This document shows positions 8,109 through 17,707 of a stretch of 64,000 bases of DNA, piece after piece (the first letter of the stretch is position 1; each line of letters begins with the position of its first letter). Below the pieces are notes generated by a model. It searched no databases and was not told the DNA's origin. It saw only the letters and a list, made by a program, of their open reading frames with translations. Origin of the DNA: Rhodanobacter_A agri (GTDB lineage: Bacteria > Pseudomonadota > Gammaproteobacteria > Xanthomonadales > Rhodanobacteraceae); NCBI RefSeq assembly GCF_044904705.1, contig NZ_JADIKL010000002.1, forward strand, positions 1 to 64,000. The letters are read 5' to 3'. A program made the position numbers and the translations under genes.

Positions 8109-8148
8109 ATGACCTTGCGCCGCAAGCTGTTGCTGGTCGCGCTGTGCA
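8109..8148 (+). pseudogene. Remnant copy of the pdsS 5' end
   Basis: The first 40 bases of the kinase gene (10069-10108) recur here with two mismatches, both third-position changes, and start with the same ATG. The reading MTLRRKLLLVALC then departs from the kinase and stops after about 33 codons. Scattered identity seems to continue for another 20-25 bases. The copy lies exactly where the kinase should start in an uninterrupted operon, six bases after the exported-protein gene. It therefore marks the original start and brackets the VanW insert together with the intact copy. Confidence 0.85.
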
Positions 8149-8230
8149 AATCGCCGTTGTTGGCGGTCCGCACTTGGGCGAGCCGGATCGATGCGAGTGT
8201 GAGGAAGTAAGCCGCGGTGCGAGGCAGAGG

Positions 8231-10072
8231 ATGAATGCGCCAAGCCGAAAGCTGCCGAGCCGGGCTGATGCCATGTCGTTCTGGCTGCGCTCACGCGCCT
8301 TGATCGGCTTGCGCGTGCTGCGCAACGTGTTCGAACCCGGATCTCGGTGCTGGTCTGCAGGGGAGGCGTTGGCACATGCGCCGGTGCGTGCGTGGTTGCG
8401 TACGCCATTGTGGGCGGACGGGCGCGACGAGGAATTTGTGCTGGTGGCTGGGAAGGTGCATAACCTGCGCATCGCAGCGCTGGCATTCAACGGTGTGGTG
8501 GTGCCGGCCGGCGCGACGCTGAGTTTCTGGCGCCAGCTTGGCCGACCCAATCGGCGGCGCGGCTTCGTGATCGGTCGCGAAGTGCGCGCCGGCTGCGTGA
8601 TCCCAGCCTTGGCTGGAGGCATCTGCCAGCTTTCCAACGCCTTGGCTACCTGTGCGCAGCAGGCTGGCTTCGCGTTGGTCGAGCGACATGCGCACGGCGC
8701 ACGCACCGAACAAGCCATCGCGCCAAAGGACGGCCTTGATGCGACGGTATTCTGGAACTACGTCGATCTGCGCATTCGTGCGCCTGTGCGGTGGCGACTC
8801 GACGTAAGCCTGGACGGGCACGAATTGCGGGTGGATATCCGGAGCGAGGAGACGCTGCTGGTGCCACCCTCTGTACAGTCCGACACAGGAAGTGTGCCGG
8901 TAGCGGCGTCGCCAGCCGCACGCAGCTGTTCGACCTGTGACGAGACGAGTTGTTTTCGCCATCGGTCAGGGAAGCAGGCGCTATCTCATCGAAGTGTTTG
9001 GCTGCTAGACGCGTGTACGCCGGAGCTCCGGCAATGGCTACTCGATCGGGATGAGGCCGCCGAGCTTTTCCTACCCGTGCCGTCGCGTCAGCTGTTGCGA
9101 TGGCTGTTGCGATTGCGCCCGCCGGACGGCAACTGGACATTATGGGCTATTGAAGCGGATCGACGCTTGCGGCTATTCGGTTGGCCCAGCCTGCGCCGGG
9201 CCGTATGGCTCCGGGTGAATGCGCAGCGACCCGGCCGACGCCAAGCCAACATCGTCAACGGTCAGGGTTGGCTGGCGCAGGCGTATTCACGTGCGCTGCG
9301 ACCGGAGCACACCGATCTAGTCGTCGATCAGGGACTGCTGCCGCAGCTTTGGTTACAGGGAGCATTGGGTGGGCGTAGCTACGACGTGCTCGCCACTGCG
9401 CTGCCGATGCAGGAGATCGAGCGCCGACTCGATCGAGCCGATGCCCTGCACGCGGGCAACACCGCCGCGCGCACGCTGGTCGACTTCCGCGTCCGGCCGG
9501 TGCTGGCGCAGGCAGAATTGTCGGCGCTGCGCGGTGCGCGTCGTATCGTGACCGCGCACGCCGACGTTGCCGACTATTGGCGTCAACGCGGGCTGACGGT
9601 ACTCGAGTTGCCGTGGCAAATGCCGTTGTCACCCCGGCGACCAGCATTCGACTGCAAGACGAAACCATTGCTGGTGTTCCCGGCGAGCGCCTTGGCACGC
9701 AAGGGCGCGTACGAACTCGCGGCTGCGTTGCGTGGGTTGTCTGTACAGCTGCTGGTGCTTGGTACACCGTCGGACGATGTTGCTTTGTGGAAGGGGCTGG
9801 ATGTGATCCATGGATGCTATGCCGAGGACTGGGTTAGCCGGGCTGACTTGGTGGTGCTGCCTGCACACGTCGAACATGCGCCGCGCGCCTTGCTGCGTGC
9901 CATTTCTGCCGGCTTGCCGGTGATCGCCACATCGGCCTGTGGCGTGCGTGGCGAAGGCGTAGTGCGGGCAGTGGCAGGCGACGTCGAAAACCTGCGCGCG
10001 ACCATCATCGCGACGCTGGGGCTTGAGACCAGCGTATTGGCAACGCACGCCACTGCGGTGGTGCCCACATGA
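8231..10072 (+). CDS. VanW-domain protein fused to a GT4-like glycosyltransferase
   Basis: The 613-residue protein has a VanW-like domain at about residues 50-215, with FNGVVVPAGATLSFW, GFVIGREVRAGCVIPALAGG and ICQLSNAL. A cysteine-containing linker follows (SCSTCDETSC), then a C-terminal Rossmann-like region from about 330 that resembles family 4 glycosyltransferases: NIVNGQGWLAQAYSR, VTAHADVADYWRQRG, LLVFPASALARKGAYELA, and a late ISAGLPVIAT with no clear E-x7-E. No signal peptide is present. Start: ATG 8231 has GAGG just upstream. By eye the third positions are less GC rich than in the flanking genes. It sits inside the pds operon between a broken and an intact kinase start, which points to acquisition. 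Confidence 0.75.
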   Translation: MNAPSRKLPSRADAMSFWLRSRALIGLRVLRNVFEPGSRCWSAGEALAHAPVRAWLRTPLWADGRDEEFVLVAGKVHNLRIAALAFNGVVVPAGATLSFWRQLGRPNRRRGFVIGREVRAGCVIPALAGGICQLSNALATCAQQAGFALVERHAHGARTEQAIAPKDGLDATVFWNYVDLRIRAPVRWRLDVSLDGHELRVDIRSEETLLVPPSVQSDTGSVPVAASPAARSCSTCDETSCFRHRSGKQALSHRSVWLLDACTPELRQWLLDRDEAAELFLPVPSRQLLRWLLRLRPPDGNWTLWAIEADRRLRLFGWPSLRRAVWLRVNAQRPGRRQANIVNGQGWLAQAYSRALRPEHTDLVVDQGLLPQLWLQGALGGRSYDVLATALPMQEIERRLDRADALHAGNTAARTLVDFRVRPVLAQAELSALRGARRIVTAHADVADYWRQRGLTVLELPWQMPLSPRRPAFDCKTKPLLVFPASALARKGAYELAAALRGLSVQLLVLGTPSDDVALWKGLDVIHGCYAEDWVSRADLVVLPAHVEHAPRALLRAISAGLPVIATSACGVRGEGVVRAVAGDVENLRATIIATLGLETSVLATHATAVVPT

Positions 10073-12096
10073 CCCTGCGCCGCAAGCTGTTGCTGGTCGC
10101 GTTGTGCACGCTGGCGTTGCCGGTGGCTGGCTGGCTGTACGTGCGGCAGATGGAGGCGCTGCTGCGCGAAGGGCAGGCGCAGGCGCTGATCGCCTCGGCG
10201 CGCGCGGTGGCGCGCAGCCTGGTGGTGACGCATGCCGAGCTACCGCAGGGTGACGCCGCCTGGTACGTGGAGCAGGCGGTCAATCCGATCACTGTGGACG
10301 GCTATGGCGACGACTGGGCGCCGCTGACGCCGTGGAGCCAGCCATTCGGCACGCGCGGCAAGCTGTTGCTGGCGGGGGATGCCGGCGGGCTGTATCTCTA
10401 CGCCGAGGTGCGCGATACCCGGCGCACCCGCGGCGACGCGATGGACGGCGCGAACGCGCTGGCCGCCGATCATCTCAACCTGGTGCTCGGCAACGCGGCT
10501 GGCCAACAGCGCTACCTGCTGGAGAGCGACGCGCCCGGCGCGATCACGGTCAGGGCGCAGGGGCCGTCGGTGGCTGGCCTGCCCGCGGAGTTTCCCGCGC
10601 AATGGCAGGAGGACGGCAGCGGTTTCCGCATCGAGCTGAGCCTGCCACGCAGCCTGCAACTGCAGACGCTGGGCATCGGCGCCTATGTCGCGGAGGCCGG
10701 CGGCGACCGCATGGCGGTGGAGCTGCGGCCGTTGCTGGACTATTCGTCTGCGCTTTCCACCGAACTGGCCAGCCTCGCGCCCGAGCGCACGCAGGCGCGT
10801 GTGCTGTCGCCGCAGGGTTGGTTGTTGGCGCGCAGCGGCAAGCTGGACACCGCGCCCGGCGCGCACGGCCAGCCGGGCTGGTTCGCCGCGCTGGTCTACC
10901 GTTCCCTGCTGGCCACGCGACTGGAGGATGCCAACCTGTGGGCGCAGGACGTGCCGCGACTGGACACGCCCGAGGTGCTGCGCGCCCGTGCCGGCCAGTC
11001 GGTGAGCGTGTGGCGCAGCGGCGAGGAGCGCGGCAGCGTGGTGCTCTCCGCTGCGGTACCGATCGAACAGGACGGCAAGCTCGTCGGCGTGCTGTTGCTG
11101 GAGCAGGCCAGTCGCGCGGTGCCGCTGCTGGCCAACCGCGCGCTGCTCGGCCTGTTGCTCACCAGCTTCGGCGTATTGCTGGTGGCCGGCGCGATCCTGC
11201 TGCTGTTCGCCACCCGGCTCAGTCTGCGGCTGGGGCGCTTGCGCAACGCGGCCGAGCGCGCGCAACTATCGGATGGACGTCTGGACGGCCTGTTCGAACG
11301 CGGCCGCTTTCCGATGACCGATGCGCCCGACGAGATCGGCGATCTTGCGCGCAGCTTCGAGCGCTTGTTCGAGGCAGTAGGCGGCTACACCGACTATCTG
11401 CGCACGCTGGCGTCCAAGCTGTCGCACGAACTCAATACGCCGCTGGCGATCGTGAAGTCCTCGCTGGACAACCTCGAACACGCCCTGCAAGAGCGGGCCG
11501 AGCTTCCGCCCGATGCACAGCCCTATCTCGCCCGCGCTCGCGACGGCGTGGCGCGGCTGGGCGCGCTGGTGCGCGCGATGAGCGAGGCCAGCCGCATGGA
11601 GCGTGCGATCGCCGCCGCCGAGCCGGAAGACGTGGATTTGCGCGAGGTAGTACGCGGCTGCGCCGACGCCTACCGGCCGCTGGCCGGCGCGCGACGGCTG
11701 GACTGCATGCTGCCCGATACACCGTTGCACTTGCATTGCGCGCCGGAACCGATCGCGCAGGCGCTGGACAAGCTGTTCGACAACGCGCTGTCGTTCACCC
11801 CGCCCGACGGCTGGTTGCGGCTCAGCCTGCGCGCCGTCGACGGCGGCGCCGAGATCGAGCTGGCCAACCAAGGCCCCCCGTTGCCCGCGGCGATGCAGGG
11901 CCGCCTGTTCGATTCGCTGGTCAGCCTGCGCGACAAGGCCACGCCCGGCGACGCGCCGCACCTCGGCCTGGGCCTGTACGTGGTGCGCCTGGTGGCGGAG
12001 CGCCATGGCGGCGTGGCCAGCGCACGCAATCTCGACGATGGCGACGGCGTGGCTTTCAGCGTGAGTCTGCGCGGCATGCCGCGGCAGCGGCTCTGA
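10069..12096 (+). CDS. pdsS: Sensor histidine kinase, PdsS family
   Basis: This 675-residue inner-membrane kinase has TM1 at about 8-25, a periplasmic domain with a CBM9/DOMON-like segment (about 65-215, starting ITVDGYGDDW), TM2 around 358-384, HAMP to about 430, HisKA with H453 in SHELNTP, and HATPase_c (DNALSFTPPDG, GLGLYVVRLVAERHGG). This layout matches the dedicated-sortase histidine kinase family. It presumably phosphorylates the response regulator at 6820. The sensory domain suggests binding of a sugar or related ligand, which is inference. Its ATG overlaps the stop of the VanW gene (ATGA), so it is now translated downstream of the insert. Confidence 0.88.
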   Translation: MTLRRKLLLVALCTLALPVAGWLYVRQMEALLREGQAQALIASARAVARSLVVTHAELPQGDAAWYVEQAVNPITVDGYGDDWAPLTPWSQPFGTRGKLLLAGDAGGLYLYAEVRDTRRTRGDAMDGANALAADHLNLVLGNAAGQQRYLLESDAPGAITVRAQGPSVAGLPAEFPAQWQEDGSGFRIELSLPRSLQLQTLGIGAYVAEAGGDRMAVELRPLLDYSSALSTELASLAPERTQARVLSPQGWLLARSGKLDTAPGAHGQPGWFAALVYRSLLATRLEDANLWAQDVPRLDTPEVLRARAGQSVSVWRSGEERGSVVLSAAVPIEQDGKLVGVLLLEQASRAVPLLANRALLGLLLTSFGVLLVAGAILLLFATRLSLRLGRLRNAAERAQLSDGRLDGLFERGRFPMTDAPDEIGDLARSFERLFEAVGGYTDYLRTLASKLSHELNTPLAIVKSSLDNLEHALQERAELPPDAQPYLARARDGVARLGALVRAMSEASRMERAIAAAEPEDVDLREVVRGCADAYRPLAGARRLDCMLPDTPLHLHCAPEPIAQALDKLFDNALSFTPPDGWLRLSLRAVDGGAEIELANQGPPLPAAMQGRLFDSLVSLRDKATPGDAPHLGLGLYVVRLVAERHGGVASARNLDDGDGVAFSVSLRGMPRQRL

Positions 12097-12163
12097 ATTT
12101 TCTTCGTTTCCGGCCGTGCAATAACTGGAGCGAGATGCGCCATGCGGATGAAGGCCGACAAAA

Positions 12164-12188
12164 AGGGGGCGACATGACGTCGCCCCCT
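12164..12188 (-). terminator. Intrinsic terminator of the TonB receptor gene
   Basis: The stem AGGGGGCGAC/GTCGCCCCCT (10-bp perfect arms, 5-base loop) has A-rich sequence on its left, which becomes a U-run on the minus-strand transcript. It lies 24 bases past the stop of the receptor gene. It also separates that gene from the convergent pdsS. Confidence 0.8.
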
Positions 12189-12211
12189 CGGTTCCCACAC
12201 TGTCCCTGCCG

Positions 12212-15121
12212 TCAGAACTTGTAGTTCAGACGAGCGAAGAGCGTGCGGCCGTACCAGTCGTACTGCGAGGCGTACAGCGGCGTGTTGCCGATGGTGGTGC
12301 CTGCGCTGGCCGAAATCAGATCCGGCTGCTTGTCGAACAGGTTGCGGATGCCAACCATCACACCCCAGTTACCCTTCTCGTAGGTGGCGGACACGTTGTG
12401 CAGGAACTGCCAGCCGGCCTTGATGTCGCGCACGGCATCGGGATAATCCGAATAGGTGAAGGTGCGATCCAGATCCCTGTTTTCAGTGGTACTGACGTAG
12501 CGCCCCTGCCAGGCGAAGGTCCAGTCGCCCCGCTTCAGGCTCAGATCGGCGATGCCTACCGTCTTGGGGCGTCCGATGTAGCCGACCTGGTTGTCGCGGG
12601 TGAAGCCGCTCGCTTCCGCGCTGTCGAACAGCAGGGTGGTGTCCTCGATGGTATAGGTCACCTGCGCATCGGCCGACAGTTTGCCGAACGAGAAGTCCTT
12701 GTCGTAGTTGATCTGCAGGTCGTAGCCGCGGGTGCGCTCACTGTTGATGTTGATATACGAGCCGTAGATATCCGTGATCAAGAAGGGGTTGGCAGGGTCG
12801 TTGGCAGGCTTGCGCTTGATCTGGTCGCAGAACGCGTTCGGGTAGGTTGCCGAGCCATAACAGCCGGAGATGACATCGCTCGCGCTGAGATCGGTGATCT
12901 CGCCGTGCACGTCGTAATCGAAGTAGTCCAGCGCCACGTTCAGGTTGGCAAAATCCGGAGTCCAGACGAAACCCAGTGATTTGGCTCTGGAGGTCTCGGG
13001 CTTCAGGTGGCCCTTGCCGCCGCCGGAATGGATCACGGCAGATGAGCCGCTGCCGGCATAGTCGGCCGGGATGCCTGCAGCCGCGCAATGTGTACGGATG
13101 CGGTCGTTGGTGCTGTCGCCCCATAGGATGCAGGGATCGATCACCGTCTGCGCCTCGAAGCCGGTCTGGTCGCCGAGGTACAGCTCGTACAGGCCTGGGG
13201 CGCGATAAGAGGTACCCAACGTGCCGCGGATACGGAACGTGGGTGTCAAGCGCCAGTTGAGGCCCGCCTTCCAGACCTGGTCATGTCCGCCTACCGTGCC
13301 GTACGTGAACATGCGGCCGGACAGATCGACTGTCAGCGACTCGATGGCCGGAATGCCCTTGAGCAAGGGCACGCTGACTTCGCCGAAGATCTCCTTGACG
13401 TTGTCTGTGCCATAGGTCCTGTCAGCCGAGGTGTAGCCCCACTGGCTTTTGTCCAGGGCAAGCTGGCTGGGTTGGTCGTCGATCTTGTAATGGCGGTATT
13501 CGGCGCCGAACGCGGAGGCGACATCACCCGCTGGCAAGGTGAACAGGTTGCCGGTGAGCAAGGCGTTGACGGTGGCCTGGGTGTACACCGTGTTGCCGGT
13601 GTCCCAGACGCCGATGGCATTGACCAGATCACGCATCCGGGAGCCGCTCAGGAAGCCAGGGTCGAAGTAGTTGACCAGGGGATCGCCGGAGTTGTCGTAA
13701 CTCAAATCGCCAGTCTTCGAGGTGTCGATATCCAGATGGCGATAGCTGCCGTCAGAGCGGCTGAAGCCGGCATTGACTTCCCACGCCCAACTGTCCGTGG
13801 ACGTGAACAGGCCTTCCAGTTTGGTGGTGCCGTATAGGTAGTCCACCGATTCCGTGCCGTTGTCCGGGAACGGCATGATGGGTTCGTAGACATTGGACAG
13901 GTCATCCTTGAGCGGGCCGTCGGAGACCAGCGGGAAGAACTGCCGGTACGAGTGCGTCCGGGTGGTGCGATGGTTGAGCAGCCACTGGGTTTTCCAGTTC
14001 ACACTGCCGAAGCTGAAGTCGGTGGCGAGATATGCGCTGGCACGTTGGCGCGCGCTGATCGCGTCGCTGTCGCCGAAGAACGGGTAGTTCAACACGTCCT
14101 CGTAAGAGGCCTGGCCACCGTTCGCATAGCTCGGCGTGGGATATGGGCGCGGATGGTAGCCGGGGAACGGCCCAACGGTACTGCCGTCTTTCGATGGTAC
14201 GTAGCGGACCCTGGAATCGATGTACTTGACGATCGTGTTCGCATACAGGTTGTTGCAGCCTGCCAGCTTGCTGCCTTGCAGGATGGAATGGTCTGCACGA
14301 TCGATGCGCTGCCCGTTCTTGCCCCAGACCATGTCCTGATTGCAATCGAGGAAGTCGCGATCGCCCACCTGCAGCGCCTTGAGCTTGTCGAACTGCACGG
14401 CGGCCACAATGCTGCCGCGCTCGAAACTCCAGCCGTTGCCGAAGGAGAAAGTGTATTGCTCGCCGCCACCGTGCTCCGGCAAGCTGGTCGCCAGGGTCAT
14501 CTCCGGGCGGTCCATGCTCTTTTTCGTGATGAGATTCACCGCGCCTGCCAGCGCGTCGGAGCCATAGATCGAGGACGAGCCGTCCTTCACGATCTCGATG
14601 CGCGAAAGGATGGCCTGCGGGATGACGTTGAGGTCGAACGCGCCTACCTGGCCGCGCGTGCCCGCCGGGCCTGGCCGTTGGCCATCAAGCAACACCAAGG
14701 TGCGATTGGCGCCCAGGCCGCGCAGGTTGACGGACTGCACGCCGGTGCCGCCTTCGATGACGTAGCCGCCGAACTGGCCGTTGATCTGCGTGGAGCCGGC
14801 TGCGGCGGCTGTGGTCATCAGGATGTCGGCGGTGTCGAACTGGCCGGCGGCAACGCTGGTCTTGATGTCGATCACTTGTACAGGCGAGGTCGTTTCGTAT
14901 TCCGGACGCTTCAGCAGCGAGCCAGTCACGTTGACTGCTTCAAGCTGCTTGGCCTTGCTCGTCTCGGCTTGTTTCGACGTATGGGTGTCGTTGGTTGTCT
15001 GGCCGGTAGGCGCAGCGGTGGACGTCTGATCCTGTGCGAACACAGGGGCGATCTGCAGTGCGGCAAGCACCGCGATGGTCAGTGGCAGACGCTGGATTCC
15101 CCGATGGGCAAACTTGGGCAT
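12212..15121 (-). CDS. TonB-dependent outer-membrane receptor
   Basis: The 969-residue protein has a signal peptide (cleaved near residue 29, VFAQ), a Q/T/S-rich spacer, a TonB-box-like segment (LEAVNVTGSLL at about 60), a plug domain (SPVQVIDI to about 200, with VNLRGLGANRTLVLLDGQR and EIVKDGSSSIYGSDALAGAVN) and a 22-strand barrel ending ...LNYKF with the C-terminal aromatic. It belongs to the large xanthomonad TBDT class without a carboxypeptidase-like N-terminal extension. The S9 peptidase gene lies immediately upstream on the same strand, so a peptide ligand is possible but unproven. Confidence 0.95.
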   Translation of the reverse strand: MPKFAHRGIQRLPLTIAVLAALQIAPVFAQDQTSTAAPTGQTTNDTHTSKQAETSKAKQLEAVNVTGSLLKRPEYETTSPVQVIDIKTSVAAGQFDTADILMTTAAAAGSTQINGQFGGYVIEGGTGVQSVNLRGLGANRTLVLLDGQRPGPAGTRGQVGAFDLNVIPQAILSRIEIVKDGSSSIYGSDALAGAVNLITKKSMDRPEMTLATSLPEHGGGEQYTFSFGNGWSFERGSIVAAVQFDKLKALQVGDRDFLDCNQDMVWGKNGQRIDRADHSILQGSKLAGCNNLYANTIVKYIDSRVRYVPSKDGSTVGPFPGYHPRPYPTPSYANGGQASYEDVLNYPFFGDSDAISARQRASAYLATDFSFGSVNWKTQWLLNHRTTRTHSYRQFFPLVSDGPLKDDLSNVYEPIMPFPDNGTESVDYLYGTTKLEGLFTSTDSWAWEVNAGFSRSDGSYRHLDIDTSKTGDLSYDNSGDPLVNYFDPGFLSGSRMRDLVNAIGVWDTGNTVYTQATVNALLTGNLFTLPAGDVASAFGAEYRHYKIDDQPSQLALDKSQWGYTSADRTYGTDNVKEIFGEVSVPLLKGIPAIESLTVDLSGRMFTYGTVGGHDQVWKAGLNWRLTPTFRIRGTLGTSYRAPGLYELYLGDQTGFEAQTVIDPCILWGDSTNDRIRTHCAAAGIPADYAGSGSSAVIHSGGGKGHLKPETSRAKSLGFVWTPDFANLNVALDYFDYDVHGEITDLSASDVISGCYGSATYPNAFCDQIKRKPANDPANPFLITDIYGSYININSERTRGYDLQINYDKDFSFGKLSADAQVTYTIEDTTLLFDSAEASGFTRDNQVGYIGRPKTVGIADLSLKRGDWTFAWQGRYVSTTENRDLDRTFTYSDYPDAVRDIKAGWQFLHNVSATYEKGNWGVMVGIRNLFDKQPDLISASAGTTIGNTPLYASQYDWYGRTLFARLNYKF

Positions 15122-15159
15122 GCTGGATTCCCTCCCCGTTTAATGAATGCAAATGCCGC

Positions 15160-15179
15160 AACCGCATTTTGTTGCGGTT
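15160..15179 (-). promoter_or_regulatory. Hairpin in the leader of the TonB receptor gene
   Basis: AACCGCA/TGCGGTT (7-bp arms, 6-base loop) sits 39-58 bases before the receptor start. A second dyad, CGTAA-TTTG-TTACG, lies just beyond at about 15195-15208. Either could be a regulator site or an RNA element. The rest of the 15122-15390 gap shows a longer imperfect hairpin at 15280-15306 and no gene. Confidence 0.35.
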
Positions 15180-15390
15180 CACGAATCTAACTGTTCGTAA
15201 TTTGTTACGCAACACGCGCAAATGCCTGGATTCGCGCCCAGGCAGAGCGGTTCGGAAAAAGCGAGACGCCATACGGGGCGCACAACCTTGCTGTACAAGG
15301 CTGTGCGGCGCCGATTGATGGTGGCGAGTCCGGGCTTATGTGGAGGGCGTTTGCTCGGGAACTGCTGAAAAGGTGGTTGAGGAATTTCCC

Positions 15391-17418
15391 TCAGGAGCGA
15401 ACGGACCCGCAGTTTTTCTCGAGATAATTCACGATCAGGTCGAGGGTTTCCCGCTGCTGGCGCGGATACCACGGCATGCTGTGCGGCATGTCAGGAATCA
15501 CGTGGTATTGGGCTGGAACCTTGTCCTTGACGGCTTCGTAGAAGTCGTTCGGGTGATAGGGCGGGACGCGCACATCGCGGTCGCCGCCGAACAGCATGAT
15601 CGGCAGGTGGGCCTTGTCCGTGTTCCGCATCGGATCCATGCCTTTCACCGTGCGGCCCTGCAGGATGCGTTGCAGACGGTTGTCGCTCCAGGAAGTGCCG
15701 AGCCGTCCCAGATTGGCCACCGGCGCACCGGCAATGGCGCACTGGAATGGCGAAGGCGAACGCACGTCGGCAGCGATTGCCGCGAAGCCGCCATAGGAAT
15801 AACCGAAGATGGCGATGCGGTTCTTCGCGGCGATGCCTTGCGACACCAGCCACGCGGCGCCGTCGTCGACGTCGTCGGACATTTTCAGTCCCCACTGCGC
15901 GTCGCCGGCCAGCCACAGGCCGCGACCCAGGCCCTCGGAGCCGCGGTACTGCGGGCGCAACACGGCATAGCCGCGTGAGGTGAGCAGCGGCACCCAGCCC
16001 GAGACGTCCCAGCCGAGATAGTCACGTGCCCAGGGGCCACCATGCGGCAAGACGATGGCATGCGTGGCGGCATCGCCCTGTTTCCAACCGGCGGGCAGGT
16101 CGAGGATGGCTGGAATTTCGCGGCCATCGCGCGCCTTGTAGTGCACCCAACGCTCGACGCCGGTCTGGTCGGCGGCGATGCCACTGCGCGAGCTGCCCAG
16201 GTTCACCACCTGCTTCTTGTCCTGCAGCAGATGGTAGGCAGGCGGCACGTTGGCGCTTTCGGTAACGAACAGCACCTTCGAGAAGTCGTCGCTGTAGTCG
16301 ACCAGGCTCACCTGCTGATCCGGAAAAGCCTGCTTGATGCCGGCCTGGATGGATTTGAGCGCGGGGTCGACGTAGACCGTTTCGCGCTGGGGGCCGTCGA
16401 CGACGAAGCCGGTCACCTGGTTAAAGTTCGCCGGGCGCGTGCTGAACAGCAGGCGGGCGATGGAGTAGTGGGCGTCGGCGGCCACGGGTTCGGGGTCGTA
16501 CTGGTGCTTGGTCGCGTCGTACAGGCGCGCTTGCACCATGTCGGAGAACTGGTCGGTAAGCACGTAGTACTTGCCGGTGGCGTCGTCGATGCCTACCGGG
16601 TTCACGGTGTAGCGGTCGGACAGCTTGGTGGTCAGCGCCGGCTGAAGTTCGAATTGCCCGGTTCCCGGGTTGAGGAACAGCACCCTGCGCTCGTAGTCGC
16701 CGTCTTTGGGCTCGGTCTCGACGCGGGCCAGCACCTTGCCGGTGCGCGAATCGAACAGCGATGGCGAGGCGCGCAGGTTGTCACGGAACAACAGTTCGGA
16801 ATCGCCGGTCTTCAGGTTGTAGAGGTAATAGTTCGATCCCAGGCTGACGCCGCTGAGTTGCCGGATGATGACCTTGTCCGGATCCAGCGGCAGCATGTCT
16901 ATCAGGGACGTGGTGCCGGCCAGCTCCAGACACTCCTGCGTCTGTTTGCTGACGCCGGTCATGCGGGTGTCCTGCGCGAAGGCTTCCTTGAAGCTCTTCT
17001 GGTCGTCGCCGGTCAGGTAGGCCTTGGTGATGAAGGTCCTGGTGGCACCGGTGACTTTGCCTTCGCCGCAGCCACCGAGCTGGCCGGTCCACTCCTGGCG
17101 CGCGATAGCGAGAATCTTGCCCGCCTTGAGCGCCGAGGCGGCGATGAATTTCATGTGCTCGCCGGAAGGTGTGACCACGGTCGGGCCCTTGTCCAACGCG
17201 CCTGTGTCCCATGTCGCCAGGGCGGTTTCGTCCGGGTTCTTGGGCGAGGGAACGAGCGCGACCAGGTGCTTGCCGTCCGGGCTCATGGACATCGACTGCA
17301 ATGCGGGCAGGCGCGCGAGCGTATCGATCGGGATGGCTTGGGTTGCCAGGGCGGGACTCGCGATGGTTGCGCCGAGCGTGGCGGTGAACAGGGCCCGGTA
17401 GAGCATGCTGTTGCGCAT
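15391..17418 (-). CDS. S9 family prolyl oligopeptidase, exported
   Basis: The 675-residue protein has a signal peptide (about 1-25, ALAT), an N-terminal beta-propeller region with repeated WD-like strands (about 30-400) and a C-terminal alpha/beta hydrolase. The nucleophile is S541 in GYSYGG, the acid lies in FGGDRDVRVP and the histidine in MPHSMPW. This is the dipeptidyl-peptidase/acylaminoacyl-peptidase branch common in xanthomonads, acting on short peptides in the periplasm. It precedes the TonB receptor on the same strand with a 269-bp gap, so the pair may form a peptide uptake and digestion unit. Confidence 0.93.
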   Translation of the reverse strand: MRNSMLYRALFTATLGATIASPALATQAIPIDTLARLPALQSMSMSPDGKHLVALVPSPKNPDETALATWDTGALDKGPTVVTPSGEHMKFIAASALKAGKILAIARQEWTGQLGGCGEGKVTGATRTFITKAYLTGDDQKSFKEAFAQDTRMTGVSKQTQECLELAGTTSLIDMLPLDPDKVIIRQLSGVSLGSNYYLYNLKTGDSELLFRDNLRASPSLFDSRTGKVLARVETEPKDGDYERRVLFLNPGTGQFELQPALTTKLSDRYTVNPVGIDDATGKYYVLTDQFSDMVQARLYDATKHQYDPEPVAADAHYSIARLLFSTRPANFNQVTGFVVDGPQRETVYVDPALKSIQAGIKQAFPDQQVSLVDYSDDFSKVLFVTESANVPPAYHLLQDKKQVVNLGSSRSGIAADQTGVERWVHYKARDGREIPAILDLPAGWKQGDAATHAIVLPHGGPWARDYLGWDVSGWVPLLTSRGYAVLRPQYRGSEGLGRGLWLAGDAQWGLKMSDDVDDGAAWLVSQGIAAKNRIAIFGYSYGGFAAIAADVRSPSPFQCAIAGAPVANLGRLGTSWSDNRLQRILQGRTVKGMDPMRNTDKAHLPIMLFGGDRDVRVPPYHPNDFYEAVKDKVPAQYHVIPDMPHSMPWYPRQQRETLDLIVNYLEKNCGSVRS

Positions 17419-17707
17419 AGTCGGTTACCTCTTCCTTGTGTCCATGATTCCGGCGTGGCGTGCGATTCGGCCGGTCCTTTGTAATAACTTGCGAAATTAG
17501 CAGAAAATTGCGAATGACGAGCAAGCATCGGGTGATGCGCGCCGTGGGCGGCCGCGCCTGTGAGGACATGCGGCAAGCCTGCGGCGAAGCATGGGCACCA
17601 CTTTCACTGCGGATCCGGCAAGAAGGTCGCAGGCTTCTGGACGTCCATACGGAATCCGGCGCCATCCTGCTATCGTGCGCAGTTCGTCCCCGCCTGGATC
17701 GTTTCCC

